Positions 24,648 to 32,742 of a stretch of DNA of 37,980 nt are shown piece after piece. A program made the translations under genes and the position numbers. The DNA is from Candidatus Kuenenia stuttgartensis (GTDB lineage: Bacteria; Planctomycetota; Planctomycetia; Isosphaerales; Isosphaeraceae), in NCBI GenBank assembly GCA_945865635.1, contig CAMBEP010000048.1:1-37980 (forward strand), in the 5' to 3' direction. Each line of letters begins with the position of its first letter. The stretch's first letter is position 1. The notes beneath the pieces were generated by a model that was not told the origin of the DNA, did not search any database, and was given only the letters and a program-made list of their open reading frames with translations.

Positions 24648-25952
24648 ATGAAAACTTTAGTGAACGCTCAGAGAGAAATGCAATCAGTTGCGGATTCCCG
24701 ATTACCAGTCACAGTGTTGTCTGGATTCCTCGGTTCAGGCAAAACAACGCTTTTGAACCAGATCCTATCAAATACTCAAGGGCTGAAAATTGCAGTAATC
24801 GTTAATGATATGAGTGAGATCAATATTGATTCGAAGTTGATCTCCAGGCCACCAGGGCCAGATTCATCATTTGTTCGTCGCGATGAAAAACTCATTGAGA
24901 TGACCAATGGTTGTATTTGCTGTACTCTGAGGGAAGATTTGCTTGAAGAGGTTTCAAAGCTTGCCCAGGATGGCCGCTTTGAGTATCTATTAATAGAATC
25001 CACAGGAATCTCTGAGCCGATGCCGGTGGCTGAAACATTTACATTTCAGGATGATGAAGGGCAAAGTCTCAAAAGTCTTGCTCGACTTGATACGATGGTT
25101 ACAGTGATTGATGCCAGTTCATTTTTCAATGAATTTGGAACGACCGATGAACTCCAGGATCGTGGTTGGGCGGTGAACGAATCTGACGATCGGTCGATCG
25201 TGGATCTGTTGATTGATCAGGTCGAGTTTGCCAACGTCATTTTGATTAACAAAACGGATTTGGTGGACGAAGATCAACTGAGTCAGATTGAGTCGTTTGT
25301 GAGAAAGTTGAATCCTTCGGCGAAGTTCTTAAGGACCAGCTATGGTCGGATTGCAGTCGAAGAGATCATGGGGACAGGTCTTTTTGAATTCCAGAATGCC
25401 GAGAAGTCAGAAGGCTGGTTATCATCACCACGGGATATGGTAGCATCCGAAGCAGACGAATACGGTGTCACAAGTTTTGTTTATCGATCCACAAAGCCAT
25501 TTCACCCTGCTCGATTATGGAGCTGGATCAATAAACCGCCGCACGGTTTATTGCGGGCGAAAGGATTTCTATGGCTCGCAAGTCGTAATGACGACGTGGG
25601 TTATTATTCAATGGCAGGTCATAATTGCCGTATTGAATATGCTGGGAAATGGCTGGCGATTACGCCGAAAGAGGAATGGCCTGACGACCCTATGGAATGT
25701 GAACGAGTCATGAATAATTGGCATCCCATATGGGGGGACCGGGCCCAGGAGTTGGTTTTTATTGGTATCGACATGGATCAGGATGCAATGATTGCCTCTT
25801 TGAACAACTGTTTGTTGAGTGAATCCGAGATAAGGAGCGGAGTCGAGTCCTGGCAGGAACTTGAAGATCCGTTTGAGCTTTGGGTTTTTGAGGAACCTGA
25901 TTCGGAATCACAAATTCGATTTGATCGTGATACAGGAGGGAGCAATGAATAA
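24648..25952 (+). CDS. COG0523 (CobW/YjiA-type) G3E GTPase, first copy
   Basis: A 434-residue metal-chaperone GTPase. The P-loop is GFLGSGKTT (residues 26-34), the metal-binding CxCC is C89-I-C91-C92 in [11 protein letters not shown], the switch region contains ESTGISEP and the base-recognition motif is NKTD (201-204). The CobW C-terminal domain covers about 310-415. No poly-His loop is present. COG0523 proteins insert or deliver Zn, Co or other metals using GTP; which metal cannot be told from sequence. The start ATG 24648 has GAGAG close upstream. Its last eight bases overlap the next gene, a second copy, so both are translated together. Confidence 0.92.
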   Translation: MKTLVNAQREMQSVADSRLPVTVLSGFLGSGKTTLLNQILSNTQGLKIAVIVNDMSEINIDSKLISRPPGPDSSFVRRDEKLIEMTNGCICCTLREDLLEEVSKLAQDGRFEYLLIESTGISEPMPVAETFTFQDDEGQSLKSLARLDTMVTVIDASSFFNEFGTTDELQDRGWAVNESDDRSIVDLLIDQVEFANVILINKTDLVDEDQLSQIESFVRKLNPSAKFLRTSYGRIAVEEIMGTGLFEFQNAEKSEGWLSSPRDMVASEADEYGVTSFVYRSTKPFHPARLWSWINKPPHGLLRAKGFLWLASRNDDVGYYSMAGHNCRIEYAGKWLAITPKEEWPDDPMECERVMNNWHPIWGDRAQELVFIGIDMDQDAMIASLNNCLLSESEIRSGVESWQELEDPFELWVFEEPDSESQIRFDRDTGGSNE

Positions 25953-27180
25953 GCTTGTAAAAAAGCTTCCTGTCACGGTGCTCTCAGGTTTTCTGGGAGC
26001 CGGCAAAACCAGCCTTCTGAATCACGTTTTGAGTAATCGTGATGGTCTCAAAGTTGCTGTGATTGTGAATGATATGAGCGAGGTAAATATCGATGCTCAA
26101 TTGATTGCCAATGGCTCAGCGGCTTTGAGCCGCTCGGAAGAGAAATTGGTTGAAATGACCAATGGTTGCATTTGCTGCACTCTCCGGGAGGACCTATTGA
26201 TAGAGGTGAGTCAATTAGCCAGTGAAGGGCGATTTGACTATCTCCTTATCGAATCGACTGGCATTTCAGAGCCCGCTCCGGTGGCCGACACCTTTACTTT
26301 TGCGTTGGCCAACGGCCAGGCATTGTCTGATTTTGCGGAGTTGGACACGATGGTAACCGTGGTCGATGCAGTCAATTTTCTGAGCGACCTACGGATCGGC
26401 GAGGATTTACAGAATCGTGGCCAAGCGGCTTCTGATCAGGACATTCGGACTATGGCCGACTTATTGATCGATCAGGTTGAATTTGCCGACGTGATTGTGA
26501 TGAACAAATCCGATCTGGTTAGCAAGGGTGAGATGGCTGAGTTGCGATTATTCCTGGAAAAGCTCAATCCTTATGCTCTCCTTGTAGATTCGCAATTCGG
26601 CGAGGTACCACTAGAGAAGATTGTAGGCACAAAACGATTTGATTTCGAACGGGCGAAAATGTCGAAAGGCTGGCAAGTCGCTTTACGTGAGGAAGGTACA
26701 ACGGAAACCGAAGAGTATGGCGTCAGCAGCTTTGTATATAGATCCAGGAGACCGTTTCATCCTCAACGGTTTTTTGAGATACTCAGGCAATCGTGGCAAG
26801 GCGTACTACGTTCAAAGGGGTTTTTCTGGCTGGCAACAAGGCTTGATAAAGTTGGAGTCTGGTCACAGGCTGGTCGTGTGGCGAGGCTCGATGTTGCCGG
26901 TTTCTGGTGGGCATCCGTACCCATTTCTGAGTGGCCTGATGTACCCGGTTTTACGACATCCATTCAAAAGTACTGGGATCCACAGGTTGGTGACTGCCGA
27001 CAGGAGCTGGTCTTTATTGGAATCGGAATGGATGAGATTGCCATTTACGATGCACTTCAAGAATGCTTATTGACAGATGAAGAGATGAAAGCAGGGCCTG
27101 ATTCCTGGGGCTTCTTCCAGGATCCTTTCCCAAAATGGGATGTAAAGAGGGCCGAAGCTAACTCGGTTGAAAACAATTGA
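25945..27180 (+). CDS. COG0523 (CobW/YjiA-type) G3E GTPase, second copy
   Basis: A 411-residue paralogue of the preceding protein with the same layout: P-loop GFLGAGKT (15-22), C75-I-C77-C78, [12 protein letters not shown] (187-190), then the C-terminal domain. AGGAGGG lies five bases before ATG 25945, and the gene starts inside the end of the first copy (ATGAATAA), a sign of translational coupling. The pair differs mostly in the linker after the GTPase domain and in the C-terminal third. Two chaperones might serve different metals or act as a heterodimer; that is inference. Confidence 0.92.
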   Translation: MNKLVKKLPVTVLSGFLGAGKTSLLNHVLSNRDGLKVAVIVNDMSEVNIDAQLIANGSAALSRSEEKLVEMTNGCICCTLREDLLIEVSQLASEGRFDYLLIESTGISEPAPVADTFTFALANGQALSDFAELDTMVTVVDAVNFLSDLRIGEDLQNRGQAASDQDIRTMADLLIDQVEFADVIVMNKSDLVSKGEMAELRLFLEKLNPYALLVDSQFGEVPLEKIVGTKRFDFERAKMSKGWQVALREEGTTETEEYGVSSFVYRSRRPFHPQRFFEILRQSWQGVLRSKGFFWLATRLDKVGVWSQAGRVARLDVAGFWWASVPISEWPDVPGFTTSIQKYWDPQVGDCRQELVFIGIGMDEIAIYDALQECLLTDEEMKAGPDSWGFFQDPFPKWDVKRAEANSVENN

Positions 27181-27207
27181 TCCAGTTGCAATAGCAGTCA
27201 GATAAAA

Positions 27208-27335
27208 AGTGGGCCGAAGGGGTGGAATTGGTAGCCCGTCCCCTTCGAACCCTTGACCTCCCAACCGTCGTAACAGAGAGAAAGCCATGAATTAGATTAT
27301 CCTGATTTTAGTGAATTCTCACAAGTGCGAAACTG
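27208..27335 (+). promoter_or_regulatory. Conserved structured leader, copy 1
   Basis: An 8-bp hairpin (27215-27222 with 27240-27247) encloses a 17-nt loop containing TGGTAGCCC. A nearly invariant single-stranded stretch, GAACCCTTGACCTCCCAACC, then GTCGTAAC, follows. It ends with a two-codon frame ATG AAT TAG at 27287-27295 behind GAGAG. A second copy precedes the next DUF1559 gene at the same distance (about 160 bp to the start). One pair of the stem is G-C here and A-T in copy 2. It may be a cis-regulatory RNA controlling the following gene. Confidence 0.7.
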
Positions 27336-27458
27336 CGTAAATGGTCGTCTATTTCGCAAAATGCACCACTGCGCCAATCAATAAACCACCAAATAGCAAT
27401 AACTTGCCGCTAGTCAGAATCGAGAAGCATGCACTCGCATGTAAGAAGAGAGGTTCTA

Positions 27459-28496
27459 ATGAAGATTTCAGGGAAAGAGCAGCTGAAAGCATTCACACTC
27501 ATTGAGTTACTGGTTGTGATTGCAATCATTTCGGTATTGATCTCGTTGCTACTTCCGGCGGTTCAGTCTGCCAGGGAAGCAGCCCGTCGAATCCAATGCT
27601 CCAACAACATGAAGCAGTTTGGGTTGGCGATCCATAATTACGAAAATGCGATCGGTACATTTCCACCTGGTTATATTGCCCAATCTCGGTACACTCAGGT
27701 TCCATGCACATCGAGCTGGGGGCACACCTGGTCAAACTACATCATGCCATACCTGGAGCAGGGCAATAAATACAATGCCTTGAACTTTAGTCATCCCGCA
27801 GGTTTCCCACCAAATACATCTGTATGGGAAAATTCCGTGGCAACGTTTCTTTGCCCAACCGATACCAAGGCGGATCAGTCGCGAACCAGTTTTAAGATTA
27901 CGCAGATCTCATACGCTGGAGTCTTTGGGCTTACAGAATGCATCGCAAACAACTATGGAACTGGCACTAATGTCATGAACGCACAGTTATGTGGCGCCAT
28001 TATTTCAGAGGGTGTTTTTGGTAGAAACGTATCTTATTCCATTGCAAATATATCAGATGGTTTAAGCAACACTCTGATGGTGGGTGAAACATCTCGATTT
28101 CGTGAGGAATCTCCATACAGTCGATTCAACATTGCGAATGTGGGAGGAGCATGGGGAGGGGGCGATCTAGGAACTCCGCCCAGATATGAAAGCTGGAATG
28201 ACATTCGTATCTCAGGTGGCTCCTATGTTGTACCGAAGCTAAATTCAAGGCCTTATATTGGCAGACCATCATGGGTTGTGGATCCTTCAAACGGTACACA
28301 TTCGAAGACTTGGGTGGATGATCCGAGGAGTTTGTTACTCGGTCAATTCGGGTTTCGGAGTTTGCATCCTGGCGGTGCAAACTTCTTGATGAGTGACGGA
28401 TCAGTTCGATTTCTCAAGGAATCAATCGATCTCAAGACATATCGAGCTTTGGGAACAAGGTCTGGAGGAGAGGTTTTTAGTGGTGACACCTATTAA
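27459..28496 (+). CDS. DUF1559 protein with prepilin-type N-terminus
   Basis: A 345-residue member of the DUF1559 family, expanded in planctomycetes. The N-terminus is a type IV prepilin-like signal: KAFTLIELLVVIAIISVL, with Ala rather than the usual Gly before the Phe. AVQSAREAARRIQCSNNMKQ and GLAIHNYEN follow. The C-terminal H-X9-DG motif is HPGGANFLMSDG (residues about 303-314). The family forms pseudopilin-like surface or periplasmic proteins of unknown role. ATG 27459 is chosen over 27429 since GAGAGG lies six bases before it. It is preceded by the conserved leader. Confidence 0.92.
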   Translation: MKISGKEQLKAFTLIELLVVIAIISVLISLLLPAVQSAREAARRIQCSNNMKQFGLAIHNYENAIGTFPPGYIAQSRYTQVPCTSSWGHTWSNYIMPYLEQGNKYNALNFSHPAGFPPNTSVWENSVATFLCPTDTKADQSRTSFKITQISYAGVFGLTECIANNYGTGTNVMNAQLCGAIISEGVFGRNVSYSIANISDGLSNTLMVGETSRFREESPYSRFNIANVGGAWGGGDLGTPPRYESWNDIRISGGSYVVPKLNSRPYIGRPSWVVDPSNGTHSKTWVDDPRSLLLGQFGFRSLHPGGANFLMSDGSVRFLKESIDLKTYRALGTRSGGEVFSGDTY

Positions 28497-28551
28497 TCAA
28501 TCGATTTTCTCCCTGAGTTGCAACGAAGAAAGTACAAGAGGCCTGAATCCT

Positions 28552-29640
28552 ATGACAATTCGAAACTTGATGAAGCTTGTGTTGAATGTGTTGCTGATGA
28601 TGCTTTACACCTTTGCAGCGAATGGCCAGGGTGTCAGTCGGTACGACTGCTTTCCTGTCGAAAAATTGCCTCCGGAATTACAAAAGAAAGCCGAGCAACT
28701 GCTTTTGAAACTGATGGACAGTGAGGCCCTGTACACGGTGATTGGAAGTCTGAAACCGATTTCAAGTTCGTTCTGGACAGGCAGTTTTTCAGTAACACAG
28801 CCTGAATTGTCATCAATCCGTGAAACACGCAAGATTCTAGATGCATTTCAGTGTGGCGAAGCATTCGAATCCGAGGTTCTGGTTTTTCAAGCTGTTACAG
28901 GTGGTAAGCGTCATGCGCATGCATGGATTGCGAATCGTAAATCGCTCAGGACCATGGTTGAAAAGCACTCGTCATTCTATGACGCATATGGATTGACTCC
29001 AGAAACCAGAGCGATGACAATTGTTGAGAAGATGGAACACGCCGATCGGTCCGACCGGTTGCGTGCATCGGGATATCAGTTTGGGTACCCTGACTATGCA
29101 GTTGATTTCTTTGTGGAAGCGGAAAAGTCGAGACTGAGTTCAAAAGACACGAAATTGATTCCTCGCGACTTCTTTTCGGTTGCAACGCATGTTTCACAAA
29201 CCAACAGATTTGTCTGGGCGATTCCCAAAGGATCTTCTCCCAGGAGCGAAGACATTGAAATCAAGGCTCAGGCAGAACTCATTCTTTCGGAATATAAAAA
29301 ACGACGGGAATTATATATAGGCGAAGGCAAACCAGGGATCGTTGCTCTGATTCGAGACTGGTTTGATAATGGTCAAGGCGAGTGCAGACCTGAGAACGCA
29401 ATGCTTGGATTATTTCCAACCCAGGTTGCTTCTCATTCGACAGGTTCGCATGTTATTGATCAATCGTCTTTGATTTCTGTCCATGATATTAATCTGGTGG
29501 ATCACAGACCTTGTCTTTTGAACCGGACGCTAACAGTCGTACCAAATCAATCGAGAATATTCAGGTGCGGCAAACAGATTCTGTACTTTTCCAATCAAAA
29601 GGTATTTAAAGGAAATACCCATAGAATGAAATCGCACTGA
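28552..29640 (+). CDS. Secreted protein of unknown function
   Basis: I do not recognise this 362-residue protein. A signal peptide is likely (MTIRNLMKLVLNVLLMMLYT, cleavage near ANG). The middle contains KRHAHAWIANRKSLRTMVEK and GYQFGYPDYAVDFFVEAEKS, in which the FGYPDYAVDFF segment resembles a conserved pocket, and several scattered His and Cys residues. The start is ATG 28552, with AGAGG ten bases upstream; an upstream frame overlaps the DUF1559 gene and is not used. It lies between the two DUF1559 genes, 55 bp after the first, in a block of metal-related genes. Confidence 0.7.
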   Translation: MTIRNLMKLVLNVLLMMLYTFAANGQGVSRYDCFPVEKLPPELQKKAEQLLLKLMDSEALYTVIGSLKPISSSFWTGSFSVTQPELSSIRETRKILDAFQCGEAFESEVLVFQAVTGGKRHAHAWIANRKSLRTMVEKHSSFYDAYGLTPETRAMTIVEKMEHADRSDRLRASGYQFGYPDYAVDFFVEAEKSRLSSKDTKLIPRDFFSVATHVSQTNRFVWAIPKGSSPRSEDIEIKAQAELILSEYKKRRELYIGEGKPGIVALIRDWFDNGQGECRPENAMLGLFPTQVASHSTGSHVIDQSSLISVHDINLVDHRPCLLNRTLTVVPNQSRIFRCGKQILYFSNQKVFKGNTHRMKSH

Positions 29641-29664
29641 ACCCAACCAAAGAAGTTCTATTTT

Positions 29665-29788
29665 AGTGGTGCAGAGGGGTGGAACTGGTAGCCCGTCCCC
29701 TTTGAACCCTTGACCTCCCAACCGTCGTAACGGAGAAATCGCCGTGAATTAGATCATTCGATTCATATGGAATTCAATAAGTGCAATT
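29665..29788 (+). promoter_or_regulatory. Conserved structured leader, copy 2
   Basis: This second copy of the leader has the stem at 29672-29679 with 29697-29704 and again a 17-nt loop. Relative to copy 1 one pair changes from G-C to A-T and another from A-T to G-T, so pairing is kept. The two-codon frame is GTG AAT TAG at 29744-29752 behind GGAGA. It ends about 125-160 bp before the second DUF1559 gene. The loop and the CCCTTGACCTCCCAACCGTC core are identical or nearly so in both copies. Confidence 0.7.
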
Positions 29789-29912
29789 CTGACGACTATC
29801 GTCGTTCAGCGGGAATTGCCAGCACATAGATCAACAAGCAATTAAATACCAATGGCTTAGCCTTGGTTCCAAGTTCAGGGTTTCACAAATACGTCATAGC
29901 TAGGGTCATTTC

Positions 29913-30938
29913 ATGCGAACTACAAGAAGTCAGTCTGGAAAAGGTTTCACGCTCATCGAGCTACTGGTTGTGATTGCAATCATTTCGGTATTGATCTCAT
30001 TGCTGCTTCCGGCGGTACAGTCTGCCAGAGAAGCAGCCCGTCGTATCAGCAGTACAAACAATCTCAAGCAGATTGGACTTGCGATGCACAATTACGAAAA
30101 CACTGTGGGTTGCTTCCCGGGATTCGGCCATTCTACAGCATTTGCATTCTCACCCCTTGCACGAATCCTGCCTTATATGGAACAGGCATCACTTGTGAAT
30201 CTCGTCAATTTCAATGTGCCTGTTTATACCGGCTCAGGACCAAACATTCGATTTAACCCTCCGCTGATCACTGCGGCAAATTATGTGGTTGGCAGCTTTC
30301 TCTGTCCATCGGATGGTGGAAATCCGCGATTTACTGCAAATCTTGGTGGAGATTCTGCTGCTACAAACTATGCAGTTTGTACTGGATCCGGAACCATGCT
30401 GAACTATCATATTGAAATTCCAACGGATGGAATGTTTTGGTACGGTTCAGCTGTCACGATTGCGAATGTCTCTGATGGCACATCAAATACCATGATGGCA
30501 AGCCAGATTCGGCTGGGAAACAATCTGACAAGCAGTGGTCCAAAACCAAGTGATTTTAACCGGCAATATGCATCGAATACATCACTTTCTCCAAGCTTGC
30601 CAGGTTTGTCACTTGGAGGAAAACAATTAGTAAATCCGGACTTGGCTGCTTTGACTGGCAATATTAATAGCTGGAGGGGGGATCGCGGTTATTCTTGGCT
30701 GGTGGGACGGCTCACTAGTACAGGATACAGCGCATATCTGCCACCAAATTCAAAGATACCTGATCTTAATGCACACGGACGAGGCTGGCATGCAGCGAGG
30801 AGTTTTCATCCAGGAGGTGTGATTACGTTAATGTCAGATGGTTCGGTTCGGTTCGTGAAAGATTCGATCCCAGTCGAAACCTGGCGATCATTAGGTTCAC
30901 GTAATGGTGGCGAGGTCATCTCGGCAGACACCTATTGA
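29913..30938 (+). CDS. DUF1559 protein with prepilin-type N-terminus, second copy
   Basis: A 341-residue DUF1559 protein. The prepilin-like signal KGFTLIELLVVIAIISVL has the usual Gly before Phe; AVQSAREAARRISSTNNLKQ and GLAMHNYEN follow, and the H-X9-DG motif is HPGGVITLMSDG near the C-terminus. The first 100 or so coding bases are almost identical to the first copy, while the middle (about residues 60-290) is unrelated beyond the family pattern. This mosaic pattern suggests duplication or conversion of the 5' part together with the leader. The protein is presumably exported and anchored. Confidence 0.92.
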   Translation: MRTTRSQSGKGFTLIELLVVIAIISVLISLLLPAVQSAREAARRISSTNNLKQIGLAMHNYENTVGCFPGFGHSTAFAFSPLARILPYMEQASLVNLVNFNVPVYTGSGPNIRFNPPLITAANYVVGSFLCPSDGGNPRFTANLGGDSAATNYAVCTGSGTMLNYHIEIPTDGMFWYGSAVTIANVSDGTSNTMMASQIRLGNNLTSSGPKPSDFNRQYASNTSLSPSLPGLSLGGKQLVNPDLAALTGNINSWRGDRGYSWLVGRLTSTGYSAYLPPNSKIPDLNAHGRGWHAARSFHPGGVITLMSDGSVRFVKDSIPVETWRSLGSRNGGEVISADTY

Positions 30939-31007
30939 TCCTTCAATTAAGAGTGAACGTGCGATTACAACAGACGGATGTCCATAAAAGAATCTGGGAG
31001 GCCTCCA

Positions 31008-31712
31008 TTGAAGTCGGCTGTTTTACTGTGGCTTTCGCTATCATGTCTGATCACAGCCATGAAATGGGCAGCATCGGGTTATCGCAAAGCCACTTTTGCA
31101 ATCGCATTGTTCACAATATTCATCGCTTGGTATGCGGCAGACAGGATTGCTGACGTTTCAGAGCTTCGAATAAGGTCTTATCTGAACGACGATATCAATA
31201 GGACATCCATACTGGCTTTACTCACCATCGAGTCGATTGTAGTTCCGGTCGTTCTCTGGAAGTCGATGAAAGATGATGCCGGGTATAAGATTCGTATTCT
31301 TGCGGACTTGCTACTGACTTTGCCGGCGTTGTGTTGCGTGCCAACCTTGCTGCTTGTCGAGCACGATGTGTTTTCGAGATGGAATGCGATTGATTTCGAA
31401 TTGGCTGCAATAATCACAGGCGTTTTGATCGCTCTGGGAATGTGGTTTTCTTCGTTGATCATACGAGGCATTCCAGTATTGAAGCCGCATCGCACGGAAC
31501 TTGCAGCAATGTCAAATCTACTGTTTCTGCCATGGTCTGCGGTGGCATTTGTGCTTCTGAATCGTGAAAAATCAGGATTCGGAACATCAGGTGTCGTGAT
31601 CGACCTTAAATCAGGCCCGGCCTGGATCTGGTTTCTCGTATTCGGGCTTCCATTCATGGGTTTTCTGGGCCGGACCCTGATTCATCGATTTCAAGAAAGG
31701 GGACTTGCTTGA
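31008..31712 (+). CDS. Six-helix membrane protein, start of the ExbB/CobN-like operon
   Basis: A 234-residue integral membrane protein with about six hydrophobic segments, such as AVLLWLSLSCLITAMKW, ATFAIALFTIFIAWYAA and AWIWFLVFGLPFMGFLG. I chose TTG 31008, which has GGGAGG six bases upstream; ATG 30978 would add ten polar residues. The family is not clear. In other bacteria and archaea ExbB/MotA, DUF2149 and CobN-like genes often travel with a multi-span DUF2162 protein, and this could be that partner, but I cannot confirm it. Its stop overlaps the next start as TTGA. Confidence 0.7.
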   Translation: MKSAVLLWLSLSCLITAMKWAASGYRKATFAIALFTIFIAWYAADRIADVSELRIRSYLNDDINRTSILALLTIESIVVPVVLWKSMKDDAGYKIRILADLLLTLPALCCVPTLLLVEHDVFSRWNAIDFELAAIITGVLIALGMWFSSLIIRGIPVLKPHRTELAAMSNLLFLPWSAVAFVLLNREKSGFGTSGVVIDLKSGPAWIWFLVFGLPFMGFLGRTLIHRFQERGLA

Positions 31713-32332
31713 ACAGTTTCAACAGTCTGCTGAATCTATTTTCAGATACGCTACTTGGACCCGTGATTGCGGGCGAAATCCTGCTGCTGGTTTGGGCTTT
31801 GCTTCATGCCGGTGATTGTCATGCGGAGTGGTTGAGGCGACTACGGACACATCGTCAATGGAAACGATTTGAGGATTCGTTGATGTTGGGCCAGCCTGAA
31901 GACTTTTGCGGTACTGGTGCTAGCCTGCCGAAGGGGCGTCCACGAACGACTCTGGCATGGAACCGGGCCAATGATTCTCAGTGGCGCGAGGTCCACCTGC
32001 GAAAACTGCTTGATGATCTTGAAATCCAAGGACGCAAGTCATTGGAAACTTCAACGACACTCACTCGCCTGGGTCCGATGCTTGGTCTGATGGGCACTCT
32101 GATCCCCATGGGGCCAGCATTAAAAGGTTTGGCCTCAGGAGATCTGGACACGATGGCCACGAATCTTCAAGTTGCATTTTCCACAACTGTTGTCGGAGTA
32201 TTTATTGGAGGGATTGGCTTCTTGTGTCGCCAGGCTCGTCAGCGATGGGCTTTGGAAGATCTGCGAGTGACTGAGTGGCTGCTAAATTTGGGGATGGCAG
32301 ACCAGCAGGGGAGGAATCACCATGGAAAATAA
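31709..32332 (+). CDS. MotA/TolQ/ExbB proton-channel family protein
   Basis: A 207-residue membrane protein with three spans: VIAGEILLLVWALLHAG near residue 20, LTRLGPMLGLMGTLIPMGPA (about 115-135) and VAFSTTVVGVFIGGIGFLC (about 155-175). The last two match the proton-channel signature LxxLGPxLGLLGTxxGM...A. The family uses the proton gradient to drive outer-membrane transport (ExbB), envelope work (TolQ) or motors. TTG 31709 has AAAGGGG seven bases upstream and overlaps the preceding stop. With the DUF2149 protein it should form an ExbBD-like energising unit. Confidence 0.85.
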   Translation: MNSFNSLLNLFSDTLLGPVIAGEILLLVWALLHAGDCHAEWLRRLRTHRQWKRFEDSLMLGQPEDFCGTGASLPKGRPRTTLAWNRANDSQWREVHLRKLLDDLEIQGRKSLETSTTLTRLGPMLGLMGTLIPMGPALKGLASGDLDTMATNLQVAFSTTVVGVFIGGIGFLCRQARQRWALEDLRVTEWLLNLGMADQQGRNHHGK

Positions 32333-32663
32333 ACTTCGTCGGATGGACTCGACTTCTACTTTGGACGATAGCGACGACGATCCTTTATCGGGGATGGCGA
32401 ACCTTTTCGATGTGGCGATGGTCTTTGCTCTGGCTTTGATGGTCGCCTTGGTTGCTCGCCTGAAAGTTGGAGATCTACTGACTCAGGATGAAGTCACCAT
32501 GGTAAAGAATCCTGGCAAGTCTGATATGGAAATAATTGTCAAGAAAGGCCAGGAGATTTCCCGTTACAAGGCTTCGGAAAAAACACAAGGCTCAGGCAAA
32601 GGCCGTCGTGTCGGTACAGCCTTCGAGCTTGAAAACGGCCAGATCATTTACGTTCCCGAATAA
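32322..32663 (+). CDS. DUF2149 protein, ExbD-like topology
   Basis: A 113-residue protein with the DUF2149 pattern. A short cytoplasmic N-terminus (DDSDDDPLSGMANLFDVAMV) leads into one membrane helix (FALALMVALVARL) and an external domain with EVTMVKNPGKSDMEIIVKKG, then a Lys-rich loop and the closing RVGTAFELENGQIIYVPE. One span with an outer domain is the ExbD/TolR layout, and DUF2149 genes go with ExbB-like and CobN-like genes. GGGGAGGA lies six bases before the ATG, which overlaps the preceding gene by 11 bases. Confidence 0.85.
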   Translation: MENKLRRMDSTSTLDDSDDDPLSGMANLFDVAMVFALALMVALVARLKVGDLLTQDEVTMVKNPGKSDMEIIVKKGQEISRYKASEKTQGSGKGRRVGTAFELENGQIIYVPE

Positions 32664-32701
32664 ATCGTACACTCATCGATTGACTCAATTGACACCACAA
32701 A

Positions 32702-32723
32702 GTCCTGCATCAGGATGCAGGAC
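32702..32723 (+). promoter_or_regulatory. 9-bp perfect hairpin between DUF2149 and the CobN-like gene
   Basis: GTCCTGCAT and ATGCAGGAC enclose a 4-nt CAGG loop. No T-run follows, so it is not a standard terminator. It lies 19 bases before the CobN-like start and could stabilise or process the mRNA, or tune expression of the giant gene. Confidence 0.6.
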
Positions 32724-32742
32724 AGAACCGGAGATAGATAAA

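Noticed and set aside
27215..27260. tRNA-like features (TGGAATTGGTAG, TTCGAACCC) in the leader
   Set aside because: The stretches recall D- and T-loops, but no T-stem, anticodon arm or acceptor stem can be formed, and the second copy breaks the T-loop-like bases.
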